Shown: positions 1 to 13,833 of the stretch, one piece after another
How the letters are laid out: the number at the start of each line of letters is the position of its first letter
How positions within the stretch are numbered: the stretch's first letter is position 1
Assembly: GCA_013396755.1 (NCBI GenBank)
Contig: VWZF01006907.1
Span: forward strand, 777,619-841,618
Source of the DNA: Sclerurus mexicanus
Taxonomy: Eukaryota > Chordata > Aves > Passeriformes > Furnariidae
Direction: 5' to 3'
DNA length: 64,000 nucleotides
Position numbers and translations under genes: made by a program
The notes under the pieces: generated by a model
Told to the model about the DNA's origin: nothing
The model's input: only the letters and a program-made list of their open reading frames with translations
Databases searched by the model: none

Positions 1-3000
1 CTATGTTTCTCATCATTGGTAGCAACAGACTAAAGGTGTCTATAATTTACTGACAAGAAACAGTTTAATTATCTTAAGTATTATAACTTGCAGATCAGTC
101 AGCACGGCACCTCCAGATAAGGTCCATATCTTGGGATGATATAAGATAAGGTCCAACTACAAGGTCAGGCTGTGCCTGAGAGCTCCTTGACTCAAGTGCA
201 CTGCCCAGATGAGCCCAGGATGCTTTGATCCAGAGCCAGGTCCCTGCCGTGCCAGCAGCACAGCCCAAGAGCCCAGCACCAAGGCTCAGGTCCTGGCTCC
301 AGAGGCCCTTGCAGTGCTGACCTGCAGCAGCAGCCAGCTGAGGACCAAGAGGTTTCTAGATCGCTCAAAGCAGAGCTCAAGGCTGCTTTTGATTGATCTG
401 TTTCATGTGTGAAATTCCTCCTGGCATATATCTGAAATGACTCCAGAAATGTGATCCTTCAGTATCCTACCACCTGTCGTGAGATGTATGGAGCCACTGT
501 AATCTTACATTCATCGTCGGGGAACAGTTTCAGGCATCCAGGCTTTGATCTGTACTTGGATTATGCAGATGTTTCAAAATGAGTCTAAAAGTCATAGTGA
601 GTGTTTAAAAACATAGTTTTTTGTTTTGTCCTGGAATGAGTTGGGCTGCTTCTTGGAGCCTCCTCAGGAAAGGACCATGCCAGATCAAAGACTCTTACAG
701 CACACACAATCCATTTTTCCAGGAACTGCTACAAATTATCAGCTGCGGTTAACATAAAGGGTGGAAGCATTTTTCTTAACCCCATTTAAAATTGTTCAGA
801 GTAATTATCCCAAAATGCATGGATAAAAAAGAAGTCCCTTAGGGGCTGCCAGTTCTGTAGGGATCCCTTTCAGCTGCACGTTGCTCTTGGATATCTGATC
901 AGGACATGATGTGTTGGAGCCAGAGTGGAGCTAAACTGGTCTAACCACTCCCAGAAAGACCCAGGAGGTAAAGATGTACCTGCCCTTGTCTGGCAACTTC
1001 ATGAAGAATGCTGTTTCCAGCCTGAAAGACTTGACTCCAGTCTGGGGAGTTTGCTTTAATTGATAAAGGTGTGCTCATGCTCTAGATGAGGATCTATACC
1101 AGCACTGACAATTTGTACTGTGCAAAGGAAAGTGCTTATGTAAAGAGAACTCAAACGCAGTCCAGGGTCTGGTGTAACCAGCTGGCACTACCAGTGAGCA
1201 GTGGTACCCTCTGCCCAGGCTGGGCATTGCTCATGACTCTCCTTTTAGCTCCTTAGTGTGCTACCTATTGCAATGGCCAACTAGCCCACATGAGTGCTCT
1301 GTAAGGGGGTTCTGCAGTGACCAGTAACACTACAGACAAAACCATGCAAAGACAAGAAAGACTTGACTCCATGGAGCTCTTATAGCTGATGCCTTCCCTT
1401 TGCTGTCCTGGAGGTCTTGAACAAGGCTACTGAGAAGGGATGTCCCCTCAAAGTACGTGGGCTATCACTAAGCTCAGCTATTCAATCCTTGCACTCTTGT
1501 TTGCAGGAAATGTGTGTTTATAAACAAATAATATTTTACACTTCCTTAAATGTTGTTGTTGTTTCATTATTTTAGGAAAAGCTACTATTAGGACATAATG
1601 TAAAAATAAAACAGTGGTTTTACTACAACTTGTGGTCATCATGAAATCACAGGGAAATCAATAGGTCACTTATGCTGCCCTACTTCCCATTTCAGGACAA
1701 TAGTAACACCAAGCTGAGACAGTCACCGCAGAACATACATTAGAGTTGTATTTTCTAGCTCAGAGTGTCTCCAGTTACAATTGGTTGGATCCAGACTGGG
1801 TCACAGTTTTGATGAAATTTCTGGCATGAGCTAACCCTAATCTCTCCTTTCTCCTGAGACAAATCTTGCTCATACAAAGTGAATGCCATTTTCCACTAGC
1901 TCTTTCTGGCCTGGGAAGCGGTGTGAGGTCAAAATGCTTAGGGAGCAGGCTAGTGCATCCAGCCTTCCCATGGCACAGTCCCTCAGCGCTCCCCCAGGAC
2001 AGGGCCCTCACCCACACCCCGTGGCTGCAGAGCAGCGACGTGTCTCCAGTTCTGCTGCCTGAAGAGATGGGGAATCTGCTCCAGGATGACCCAGACATGT
2101 GGACAGAGCTGATGGAAAGACATTCAACTCAGTGCTTAAATCCTGGTGCCAGTCAAGCTGCAGTGAACATGGACAGGAGAGGGGAGGCCACATTACTGGG
2201 CAAACTGGGAACCTGACCTTGAGCACACAGAAAGCCTTGTTCTGAAGTGGCAGGTAGCACACTGGCCCTTTCAGGCCCTTCTGCTGGTTGACAAGTGGAC
2301 TCAGGCTTGTTGTAGTGGCCCTCATGACAGAGGAGCTGCAGCAGGCTCCACGTTACTGGGGATGCTGAGCACGCCAGCAAAGATGGGGAGTTTGGCTAAG
2401 AGTGGCTCTGAGACTGTGCCGTTCAACACACAACCAGGACGTGCTCTTGGGTAACTGGGCCTGGGTCCAGGAGAGGGAGAGGGTTACGGACGCCTCATGT
2501 TTCTGTATTTGTGGGAAGCGAATTAATGTGTGCAAAATTCCATCACGCTCACTTAACTTATTTATGAGAATATCACACAGATTCAGCTCTGAAGGCATCC
2601 AGAGCACTGCTAGCCTTTATTCATGGTAACATGAAGTTTCATTCCAATCTTTGATGCACTTCCCTGCTCCCTCATTATTTAAAGTGTGGTTTTGCTCTAA
2701 AGATTGCCTGTATAAAATTGGCATCTGCTTCCTTAGCAGATATATTCCATGTGTGAAATCAGAATACTGGTCTAGTGACTACAATGGCAAGAATTTTTTT
2801 CACATGCTCCTTTTTCGTGTTGGTGGAGAGGCTGAGTTGCACTTCTGAATCTCAGGCAGCAGCAGTACTGCTCTTCCCTTTTGACCCTAAGCTTTTAGCC
2901 AAATGAGGAAGTGTGGACTATTTCCTTTAAAAGGAAAAGTGGCAGTGAAGAAAGTTCTTTTGGTACACATCTGTTAATACACTAAGGCTATGCACTGGTC

Positions 3001-4890
3001 ACAAATCAGAGGAAAAACCAGACAAAAGGGGATAATCTCTTGTCTTACACTTCCAACCAAATCAGACATCCTTTCTTTCTTGCATAGCTTTTTATATTGC
3101 ACTATTGGGAAGGGTTTTTTGAGGGCTTCTTTTACATCTTCTCTGCTAGCTCCCCTTGGCTGCATGGCTTCTTTCTCAAACACATGAGCCTTTGTAAAGG
3201 AGAGGCAGTAAAAATTCTCCCCCTTCTATGCCTCTTGTGTACTTTCATCTGGGGTAGTGACACATGCTTGTGTTTGATGTGGAGGTTCCTGTAGGTTTAA
3301 TTATATGGTTTCTTGTGGAATGTAATCATTTCTTCAGCTATCAAGCGGTGGTCACTGTGGCTGGCCAAAGACAGTATTAAACTTCATTAATTCCTGCTCA
3401 GTCATATTCTGCACTCATTCATCACACTGCAATCCCACGGAAGACAAAGACGGTCCCTGGTGCAGAGGTCTGGGGTACAATGACATGCATCACACAGGGG
3501 TAATGGGGCATAGCCTGGTCTCAGGCTGTTTGGGGCTGAGGATGTGACACAAGGAGGGGAACTTCAGCCTGACTTTTGCATCCAAACTGAATCTGTTTTC
3601 TTAACAAATCAGAAAATTGCGGTTGTCTGAACAGAACTTTGCCAAAAAAATCAGAATAATGGTATTAAATAATTCAGACATCTTCCAGTATTTATCTGGA
3701 GAAATCTAGCCCAAGTTTTGTGCAATTTGAGGAAGATGATTGCTTTATCTGGAATGGTCTGCTGGGAGCAGGTAGGTCTAAAAAAATGTATGCTGGCTAA
3801 CCAGCATGCCTCTGTACAATGCTTGCTTGGCATTAGGGCACCAGGGATTGTTTGGAGCTGCTGGTCACACAAATAGTGAAATACCTGTTTGGGCCTTATT
3901 TGGAGCTAAAAAAAGAGAAAATGTGAAAAATACAAGAAATTTTCTCAATGTAAAGGCTTGAAGATCTGACAGTTACAAAAATGGATTCAGCTGCATGCCT
4001 CCTTCCCTGTCTATTGTAGAAGAGCATCCTGCAGGATGATGAACCCTCCTTGTAGGTCACCTCCTCCCCTCAAACCCTGTAGTAAAATAGATGTCCTCAC
4101 CCTGAGCTGTTCTGTACCCCTCTGAGCTATTAACAGCCCCCTTACATGGTGCGGGGCTTAGAGCAGATGGGGCTCTGACTAATACCATCTATACTAAGTC
4201 CTCTCTTATAGTCCCTTCCACTTTATGACAGACTTTATTACTGCAGCTGTGCACTGGCCTCATGGTTTCAATGATTTTTCCGTAATACTCTCAAATCCCT
4301 TCCCTGCTCATTGCTCTGACTGATTGGTTCCTTATCCTCATATTAAATTATGTTACATTTTTCTGCAGCAAACTGCATTATACTGTATTAAAAGTTGGTA
4401 TTTACCATCTGCTGGTCCAATCTCACTAACAAGCCAAAAGGCACTTTAGTTTGTACTGCTTCCAGTACCAGTATTCTCTACAGACTGAAACACATAATTA
4501 TTTCATGGGGTATTCCACAAGTAGATCCCAAGCAGATGCCAGGACATCCTCCAGAATATATCTGTGGCAGTATATTTTTGGGATTTGGCCTTTCCAACTC
4601 TGAATAGGTAAGACAAGCAGCTATTGCAGCATTTTGCTGCCCTCTTATACTAATTAAAATCTCCTTTCACAAATGTACTTTCCTTCCTTCTTGTAATCTG
4701 ATTTTTGATTCCAGTTTGATCAGTCATATAAACCAATTACCACAGGCTTTCCCCCAGGGGACCGTTAATTGCTGACTGCCTCAGAACCACTGGACCATTA
4801 TGCTGACTGTATCTATTTAGATTTCTAAAAGATGCTCAATACTACTGTCCACCAATTTACTACACCTGAACTCAATGGAGTCCAGAGGAA
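1..4890. other. Non-coding stretch, no gene recognised
   Basis: All six frames are broken by stops. The longest open runs are about 60-120 codons, overlap each other on both strands, and many lack an ATG start. I recognise no protein family, RNA gene or transposable element here. There are short T-rich and TTG-rich patches around 1545-1575 but no real microsatellite. The base composition is ordinary and CpG-poor. This is most likely intergenic or deep intronic DNA. Old, highly diverged repeats could be present, but I cannot see them by eye. Confidence 0.7.
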
Positions 4891-4940
4891 CCCTAAATGT
4901 CCCAAACCCAGAAGCCCCCATTTCTCCCTTCACTTCCCCC
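4891..4940 (-). other. Six-tract G-quadruplex motif (C-rich on + strand)
   Basis: Six runs of three to five C start at 4891, 4901, 4907, 4915, 4926 and 4936. The loops are 7, 3, 5, 6 and 7 bases. This satisfies the usual G3+N1-7 rule on the minus strand with two spare tracts. Quadruplexes of this type are known at promoters, but nothing else nearby looks like a promoter. The match to the rule is certain, while folding and function are unknown. Confidence 0.6.
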
Positions 4941-5820
4941 TGGGGAAGAGAAAAAAGCTTCACAGGCCAGTTCCTCACATGGAGGAAGACAACCTATTTC
5001 AGTGATTGATTGCTCCACTGAGTCTCTTTTAGCCTTTTTGCTTCCATTGATCTGAATTTGAAATATAAATGGGTCTCAAAAAGTAAACTTTTAGTTCAGT
5101 CTTTGGCAATGACAGTGAGAGGGAAGGAAGGGTTGTGATGATGCTTAGAAATGGCGCCAAGAGTTTGCAAGCATCTTCTTATTCCCAGCTGGAATGAGGT
5201 TGCTGTGAACTGGGACTTTGGGAGTAAATTAAGAGAGTAAAGTAAGAAAGGGTAAAGGTGGCCCCAGGCCAGGAAGATATTGAGAAGGTCAAAGCAGAGG
5301 CTTTGTCATGAATTCACATGCAAAAACCCCATGGCAAGACACCAGCCCAGGGAATATGTGTCTGAGACTTGGTGCAGATTATTGCTCCATGTTAACAAAT
5401 ATGCATTTTCTCCTGTACGTGGGAATGTGTAACCCTTGAGTTTTGCGCTGCAGCTCCCTTACCAAAAGCGATGTCTCTCCACAGAAACATCTGTGCGAGC
5501 CCCAGACTTGGCTGCGCTCTTCTTGCCCTGACTTCTGCACTGCTCTACACCCCTTGACTGTGCTTGCAGTGCGGATTTTTTAATGGCTTGAAGTGTTATT
5601 AAAACAGGGCTTGTAAGGAAAGAAACAGCTTCTGCAGACTGAGGAATACAGTGTCAGCAAAATAAAAATGTCCATCAGCAGCATAACTGTGTGTGTGAAA
5701 TGATTTCTTACAAATATGTCTGTGCCACAAGACAAAACACTTCCATGTTCAGCTGACACATTGCAACTAGTTTAGGGTTTCTTGGTTCCAGTCTCTTGTT
5801 TCCACTGGTTGGCCAAAAAA

Positions 5821-5957
5821 TATAAACTTGCACATTTAAACATAAAAACATACCATTATATGTAATGATAAAAATTAGTTGACAATTTTATTATTATACT
5901 ACCACATTATAAAATGTTGTTATTGTGTGTAATATAATTATAAAAATGTAAATAACA
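5821..5957. other. AT-rich patch
   Basis: By hand count, about 18% of the bases from 5821 to 5940 are G or C, far below the neighbouring sequence. It is composed of mixed A and T words rather than a simple tandem repeat. Such patches can act as matrix-attachment or easily unwound DNA, but nothing in the sequence proves this. It could also be a decayed repeat tail. Confidence 0.6.
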
Positions 5958-5990
5958 TGGACATGCTTTGAATCATTCTGCATGCTCCTG

Positions 5991-6022
5991 TTCAAGAACT
6001 AGAGCGTTCAAGAACTAGAGCT
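5991..6022. repeat. 16-bp tandem duplication, two copies
   Basis: The unit at 5991-6006 is repeated at 6007-6022 with 15 of 16 bases identical; only the last base differs. It lies immediately right of the AT-rich patch. It is most simply explained by replication slippage. Confidence 0.85.
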
Positions 6023-9000
6023 TGGCCTTTCCCCTTCAGCTGTACAGAACATGGACAAATAATAAAGTGATTTTTCTGCTCACTTGAGTCCCAATACCTG
6101 ATTGTGAGCAACCTGAAGGATAAGGAAATGAGGGAGAAGAGCCTGGATAGAAACTTGGGAGCATGAAAGTGAGAGGGTTTCTAAAGGCTTGTGCAATGTT
6201 TTGGAAAATTTGCAAAGGAGTTGTGGTTTCACATTAGTTTCTCTTACTCATCTGCAGGCTGGGAGATTACAGGGAAATACTGGAAATTGCAATGACACCA
6301 AGTGTGATAACCTCTACAGAAAATATACAAGCAGCTTTACTGACAGGAGTACTGTGCTCCAAAGAGCTTGGGAAACTGATTCCTCAGCCTGTCTCCTGGT
6401 GAGGGTAAGGTATGAAAATGTCATGAGTCAAATATCCTCTGACCAAGTTCTTTCAGATGTTTCACACAAGATGGATTTAATGTTTAATATCAAATTTACT
6501 TATTTGTAGGTATTTGACATTACATAGGAATTTGATTTAACAGAGGGATACAGCAACATCCTGAAATCACAAGGCAAACACAATATAACAGTTGTGACAT
6601 ACCATTGGCTTGCAATACAAACATGATTCACATTACTGGCTGAGGGCAGCTCAGACACATTGCTCTCTTAAGGATCCATTTGGTTGGTTAATTTTTAGAC
6701 TCAGTGTGGGGCTGAGCCACAAATAGATTTCTCCCATGCTGGTCTGGCTGACTTAGGAAGACAATACTCCGTGTTAATTATTTTAGAGAAGTCCATTTAC
6801 ACAACCTGTTGACCCACGTAACAAATATAGCTGTTTATCTAAAACAGAGGCCATCCTCTACTCCCCTTTCTGTTGAGATAAGTGCAATTTCCTGTATGAC
6901 AGCTAAGGTCACTTCCTATATGCTTTTCTGAGCTTCATGAGCACATCCTCCTTGCCTATCTTCTTTGAGCCTTCTTCGTTGGAACGGTTTCCTTGATTTG
7001 CCACAGAAGTCCTCCAAGCTTCTGAGCAGGCAGTGGTTCCACCCCCAAAATGGGCAAATGAATTCATACATAAAGCATTCCTGTTAGCAAAGGACAGTAT
7101 CCACACTCATATGTTTTAGAGGCAGGATCCCACCATCTACACCTAACTTTCAGTTGCTAAACACTTAGTTCTGGTGGCAATCACCAGTACCAGTCCATAA
7201 CCCAGCCTGAACCCACTGAACTGCTCTGCCTGCCAAGCTGGTGTGTTAAATTAGCAGACTCTTCTGTAAACTGTGCTGTACACTGTGTGGCTTGAGTCTC
7301 TGCCATCAAAATAATAGTGTCCTGCATTTTTTTTATGGGTGGTCATCTTTCTGAGTTTTGTGAGCCATTTTCCCCGTCTGGATACCATACATGGCCAAGA
7401 TTTATGTATATTTATTTTCAATGGCCTATTCGTTAACTCTACAAGATTGTGCATGCAACACAGGGCACCCAGAGCTCTTTTATCCAAGAATGGGGGAGGA
7501 GCAGAGGAAAGGACTGAAGATTAAACAAGTGAGACCAATTTTAAGAATCATTTTTATAGCATTCTTTAGAGCGAATACTCTTTTACAACATATTTTTCTC
7601 CTAAATGATGTGTTCAGGCAGAGGCCCAATATTGTAAAAAGACACATAATTGGCACTCAAACAGGTCTGAGTTATTGCCTGGTTGGTGTAATTTTACACC
7701 TGTCACTGCCCATATATTTAGAAAGAGTGAAAAAAACAGACCTGGGGTTGTTTCCCTGCTGGTTGCCTTCAGGCTGTGCTGACATGCTCGCTGAGTTTAT
7801 AGCACGCTGTTGCAAAGTGCGGTGCCTGCAGAGGCAAAACCAAGAGCTCATCTAAGATGCAGCTTGGTGGGGCTCAGCAAGTGGCCCCTGGTCGCAGCAC
7901 CACAGGAGCTGCACGGCTTTTCACGTGTGGCTCAACTTTCCCATCTCCTTTTGCAGGAGGCAGAAACCCACCCTACAGGACTGGTGCCAATGCCATCCCA
8001 GTGTGCCCCTCCTTGCCCAGCACCCATGGGCTGGGGCCAGGCAGCAGGGCAGCATGCTGAGATAGCCTCCTTCCAAGTGCACGTTTATTACAGTTCTGTG
8101 TTAGTTTTGGTTTGGTTTTGTTTTGTTTTTCCCCGGGCTTTGCTGAAAGTACCTAGTCTGTGACCTCAGCTGTTTTTCTTGAGCTTAAAATATACAAATA
8201 TAATAGAAATCCAAAAGAACTGCCAGCAGAGACTGCTAAGATGTCAGTAGCATTTACCCAAAAGAATAACAGTGCAGCCTAAATCCTTCATAATTAACCT
8301 TCTGGTGGTTGAGAACAAAAGACAGGACCAGTTAAAAACCTTGTCTCTCTCCCTGCCATAAGTTTTAGGGTCAAGGTGAATTGCAGCTTGCCCCAGTCTG
8401 GCGGGCTCCTCTGCACAGAGGCAGAAGCACTTCCAGAAACCAGAGTGGGTGCTCAGTCACAGTGCTCCAAGAGCTTTCTGCAGGTGTCCCAACCTTGGGG
8501 GCCAGAGATGAGGGAAGCGAAACAGCTGGAAACTCAACTCCCAAGTCCAGCTGTGCTAACCCCCTCTGTGGAAATGCTTGTCCAGGCACCTCAGGACCCT
8601 AGGCACTGCATCATAAAGCTCCTCCTTTGTTTGTCCCAGATAGATGATTATTTTTTGATTCATCTTTTTCTAGTCAGTGAGTCAGAAACAAGGCAGTTTT
8701 CTGCAGAGCTCCAGTCATGAACTTTCTCCAAATCTTTTGCATGGTACAGCTGACCTCAGCAACTGTTGCTGACACAAACGAGGGTGGCAGGTTTAGTACA
8801 GACAGAGCAGCCTTCCTTCCATGCCAGCCTGCTCAGCAGTCCTCCTGTGTTTCCCAGGTTGTGGTTCCTCTCCTTCTCTGCTGGAGCTCTGGTTTGCAGG
8901 GCAGAGAAATTTGAGCTTCAACACAACCAGCAACGACTTTGCAGCTTTTTACTTGTAAGAGTCCTTCAGCTGAAGTTGGCCAAGCAGCATTAGGTGGATA

Positions 9001-9475
9001 ATCAGGGTATCACCAATTTTTAATAGTTTTACAATGCTGAAGAGAGGTTGGCCTCTCTGGCTGTAGGATAGATGCACCTCTCTATTCCATGAGACACAAT
9101 CAATTTGATTTAAACACCATGGTGTCTTCTACATTACTTACTTCAAATACTTTTTCCTCTCAATTTCTGTGAGTCATTGATTATATTAATTTCACATTTT
9201 CCACATGTTTTGTATTAGTTTTTTTCATGCCATGCTGAAAGCAAAAAAATTGTGTCTTGTGAACTGACATTTACATTTCTTGCATGTCCAGATGGCAAGA
9301 CTCTAAGGACTCCCGGAATGGCAGGAACCCTGTGACACAGCTGGGCTATCAACAGGTCCCCTGAGGCCAGAGGGTAACAATACAAGAAACAGTTCTGCAC
9401 ATAATGTATTTTGTCCCTTCTGATCTTAAACTTTTTAATTTCCTGTAGCCATAAGTCATATAAGGAAAGGTCTCG

Positions 9476-9502
9476 CCCACCACAACCCCAGCCCCTCCAC
9501 CC
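9476..9502 (-). other. G-quadruplex motif on minus strand
   Basis: Four C runs on the + strand begin at 9476, 9486, 9492 and 9500, with loops of 7, 2 and 4 bases. This meets the canonical quadruplex rule on the minus strand. No gene or promoter is seen next to it. Confidence 0.55.
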
Positions 9503-12500
9503 AGAGCTGAGCATCATTACCTTAGTGTTTTATTATATTAACACCTGGGATGAATATTGAAGACAGAGATCTGTTTTTTTCAGTTTTTATCTGTAAATTA
9601 TAGCCTAGAAAAGTAGGGAGACCTGCAAGACCAAACTACCCAAAGTCAAGAGGGGGCCTTTAAGAGGGAAAGGTTTTCCAGAAGAAGCCTTGTCATTGTG
9701 AAATCTAAAATTTTTGCTCTCCCATGACTGATAGTGCAAAGGCCTTCAGTCTTATAGAGCACCTGGAATATTCAGCAGCAATTCAGAAACAGAGCTGTGT
9801 GTTGTTGATAAAGCATATCACTGCAGAATATGTAGTATCAGAGTACCTGAACATACTCTACACATCAAGAGATTATCCTGAATGTGCTACTAAGTGTGTA
9901 AATGTATTTGCTGTTGTTGGCACAATTGACAAGCACAAAATAATTGTGCCTACAACAAAGCCTTCTGGCTGCTCCACCAATTACTCCTCATTTGCCAGCT
10001 GTGACTTGTATCTGCTTATATCTTTCCATAAAAGATGAATGATGAGAGACAAGACTAATTTATTTTATGGCCTCACCTCAAATTAAGTCTTAAGTTCAAG
10101 CAATCTTAATTTAATCTTTAGCATTGTAATGAAGGTATGATACAGTAAGGTTCTTTACCAAACAGAAAGAACCAGTGTTACTTCTGAGTGCCTGAAGCAC
10201 TTCTCCTCAGGGAAGGGCTGGACAGAGCCACGGCCCATTTCCTATACAATATATAGGGGGGAAAAAAAAAGCCTCCTGTGAGAGATCCCTGACCATCTTT
10301 ACCCTCACCCAAATGTGTCAACAGTTCAAGCATGCTTCTAAACTTAGCTGCTCCTCTCCTTTCTCCCTGACCCTCAGTTTAGCCCTTGGGGCTCTCTCAC
10401 CTCTTAAGTCTGCAAAACCAGTGTTGGGCAGTGTGTGCTCACTGGTTTGAGAGAAAGCTTCTGTCATCTAGCAGCCCTGAGCCCTGCATTCCTCTGTCCG
10501 TGACTGTGTCCTTTCATGTCCCAAATCTACACACTCCCCCCCTCAATCCATGGCATAAATGAGGCAGTCAGTGAGAATAAGATGTGAGACCAAGGCTTGA
10601 GAGACCTGTTTAGATATGTGGGCACACTCTGGACCTGCAGTTTCTGTTTGCATCTGTCCATTTGGTCTCCAACTTAGTTCCTGGGCAAAGACCCTGACAC
10701 TTTCAGGTATAGGTGGGTACCTGTGGCTCTGATGACCTAAGCCCAAGAACAATCCTGAATACCCTGTCCTTTAAAGTTAAAACCATTCTCCCTGCTGTCT
10801 GACCTCATGAGTTTGCTGGTTAATTGTTATTCTTTCAGCGACACCTAAGCACTGAAGCAAGTACAGCCAAGGGTTTGCTGAACAGTTTCCAAATGTAAGT
10901 GATGCAGTTGCAATAGGAAGCAGCAGGCCACCGTTCCCACCATGGACCTTTCCATCTCTGGCACCTCTGCAGTCACTGTTGCACATTTTTCCACACTGCC
11001 TGGGTTTGAACATATTTCTGGTGTGCAGCCTTCCCTTCTGTCACTCCTCTTCTGGCTGACCTCTCAATGTCCAGTGTACCCAGACCATGTTTCAGACACT
11101 TCTGATAACACCCTATGTTTTAGTTCTTCCTTTTTGCCTGTTCTTTTCTTCTTCTAAATGAGGAAACTTACTTCACCCATTACAGCCAAATCATAGTCCT
11201 GGAGGGTGTGTTTCTGTGTATGTGTGATTTATTGAGCTGTATATTGTCCTGTGCAACAGTCCTCACAGGAGTAGAGCCAGGCTCACATTCCCTTTCCTTT
11301 AACAAAAGACATACGATAAAAGTATAGCTGAAAGACCACCAGAACATAACAAGAGATGAAACTCCCATCATCAGAATCCCTAGACAGATGGTCCTTGTTC
11401 TGGCAGCTCGTGCAGAGCCATTGCTACAGCCATTGGAGATGGAAAGGTTAAACGAGATGTACTTAATACAGTGCTGGGAGAGGCCAAGGAAGATTAGGGT
11501 GGTTATGCCATTTTTTTTTTCCTGACAATCTAATGCAGCTTCTCAGCACCGTTAGTAAATACCTCATGCTGCTGCAGGAGGATTTAATGTCCCAGAGCCT
11601 GCTTCTGCGACATACTGTGTGCTCCTGGTGCCAGCCCATGGCTCAGGCTGCCTGTCCCCAGCAGCACTCAGGATGCCACAGGGTTGGGCTTCCCATCTGA
11701 GATAAGCAGGGACAGTCCAATGTAGTGTGAAAAACATGAAGCTAGAGAAACCTATACAAGGGCAAAAAGGCAGAACAGTGCATTTTGGGATAACTCCTTA
11801 TTGAGGCTCACTGAAAATGTAATCATGACCCAGGCACTTTTGCCAGCACTGGTAGCTGGGACAAGTGTTTGGTCTCATCTTTTTCTATCTCCAAACGAAG
11901 GCATGGAGCTTTGCACAGAATAATATTAAGGGCTGATTGATTGCAGATTAAGAGCCTGAATAAAAGCTTAATGACGTCAATGGAAAGATTCTCATTGGAT
12001 TGAGTCAGACCCAAGACACTGCTCGACTGATGCAACTGGATTTTTACTTTTTTTTAAATGCAATTGTTGCAATGTAAAAGCCCCTGTTGGACAGAAATAT
12101 CTCATATAAACAGAACTAAAAAGAGGTCCGGAACAAAAGGACTGATTTAGCCCAAGACTGGTGTTTCAGCATTGATATATGTTTATGTTATGTTTCATCG
12201 CAATGTACTGCACTCTGCATTGTGAAGAGGGAAAACTCAGGTGTACTCAGATCTCCCTCATAAATGAGATGTTCTTTATAAAGATTTTTCTATGCTTGTA
12301 AGGACCTGGCTGTCACTGGGGAGATCTTTACCAGCCCAGAGTGATTCTTGTAGTCTGTATACTCACAGGAGCATGTCATGCTTGGCACAGAGGTATAGGC
12401 ATTGATTTACAGGAAAGACAACAGCCCTGTGCCCTCTTGCCTGTATCATATACTACCCATAAGAAGCACACACGTGTATCTCTGATTTTATATTACAAGC

Positions 12501-13809
12501 TATTGTCCTCTTTCTTCAAAGCTATGGAATTTTTATGATGTGTGTATACATCTGGTATTGGATCAATTCAAGATTAGGATAAAGAGATTATTTATAACTC
12601 CACATTGACATTTGTTTATTGTATAGATGACATCACCATGCCAGACATTGCTTTAACTCAGTATTTCCCACTTTATTGCATTTGTGATCCTGTATATGGC
12701 CACAGAACAAATCATTAAAGAGGATTCCATGAAGGATAATGAGTACCCTAATACTCCTAAGCTTTGCATACACCCCTTAGCTGGGCACAAATTCTTTTCA
12801 TCTGTCAAGCACAGTTGCAAGAAACAGAAAATAATGGACGTTGAATGACACATTTGCTTGTAATCTCAGATTTTCCAAATCCCCCTGGTGTACCTGTGTT
12901 TCCCTTTTCCTCACTAATGAATTCTGACAGTGAAACAGATGTTGCCTTGTAAATTTTCTTGCATTATTTTATTTCCCAGTAACACTGCTGCTCCAGCTAC
13001 ATTCAGTAAGAGGTAAATGCTCAAATATGTGGACACCTTTGTCATGACTTTCCTCTTCCCCTCCCTTGCTGTTTGCCAGATCACAGTGGACTCCATCCTG
13101 CATCATGCAGGAGTGACATGCGAATTACAAGTTCTTAATATAAAGCAGAGATCAAGTTTCTATTGTTTTCTACAAATAAAATATTCTGTTGAGTAATTTG
13201 TTAAGGCAGGAAGGAAAATAAAACTTTTTTTTTTTTTAAATTCTGTATTTCTGTTATATTTGCAATTTTACTAGGGAAGGATGCAGCTGGACCTGAACCT
13301 GAGCTCAGTCACAGCTGCCAAATTGGAAAAGCAGCTTTGCACTGCCAGGCTGTCCAGTTCCCTATGAGCCCTCCAGTGGTGCCTGTCCAGCCTTGGTCCC
13401 CAACTCACCAGGGACCACCCAGAACGGCACTGCCACCATTCTGGCTGCTGCTGACCCAGCCATCTCTGGGCTTCCCTTCCACACTGATTTGTCATTGCCC
13501 AAGCAGCAAGACAGCACACCCCAGTTCATTGTTGAGGCTGGAGCATTTTTCTTTACATAACTTTACAGTTTTGCTTGTAAAACACCTCTTTTGAGTAGCT
13601 GTAGAAAGCAGCCTTTCTACCAGGGGAGTTGTTCTAGGCATTTTTAGTTTCTGTGCACAAAATCTTGCAGAAAAGAGAGGTTTATTTGTGCAAGGTAGGA
13701 AATGGATTGCCCTGGCTCTGAAATGTTTATGGAAGGGACTTCACTGGCCCCGATCTCAGACTAATGGGCCAAATTAAGTTGCTCCAGATTTCTTGGATAC
13801 ATGGCATGA
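9503..13809. other. Non-coding stretch, no gene recognised
   Basis: Open frames are short and match nothing I know; the longest is 104 codons at 9724-10038 (+). Homopolymer runs of T lie near 11510, 12048 and 13226. The only site I would mark is the palindromic CRE at 11972-11979. No RNA gene or mobile element is recognised. Confidence 0.65.
11972..11979. promoter_or_regulatory. Palindromic cAMP-response element (TGACGTCA)
   Basis: The full 8-bp CRE palindrome is present. It is the known high-affinity site for CREB/ATF dimers. It contains a CpG in CpG-poor sequence, which makes chance survival less likely. It is not next to a recognisable promoter, so it may be part of an enhancer or simply fortuitous. 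Confidence 0.35.
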
Positions 13810-13833
13810 AATGCACTTGTAATTAAAGCACAA

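Larger units (their letters stand above)
4941..9475. other. Non-coding stretch with AT-rich patch and a short duplication
   Basis: No gene is recognised. The longest open run (7391-7855, +, 154 codons) resembles no family I know and has a length expected by chance. An AT-rich patch lies at 5821-5957 and a 16-bp tandem duplication follows it. A degenerate TTTTG-type run lies at about 8103-8130. I saw nothing else of note. Confidence 0.65.

Noticed and set aside
7391..7855. 154-codon open frame on the + strand
   Set aside because: The translation resembles nothing known, and no splice or promoter signals support it.
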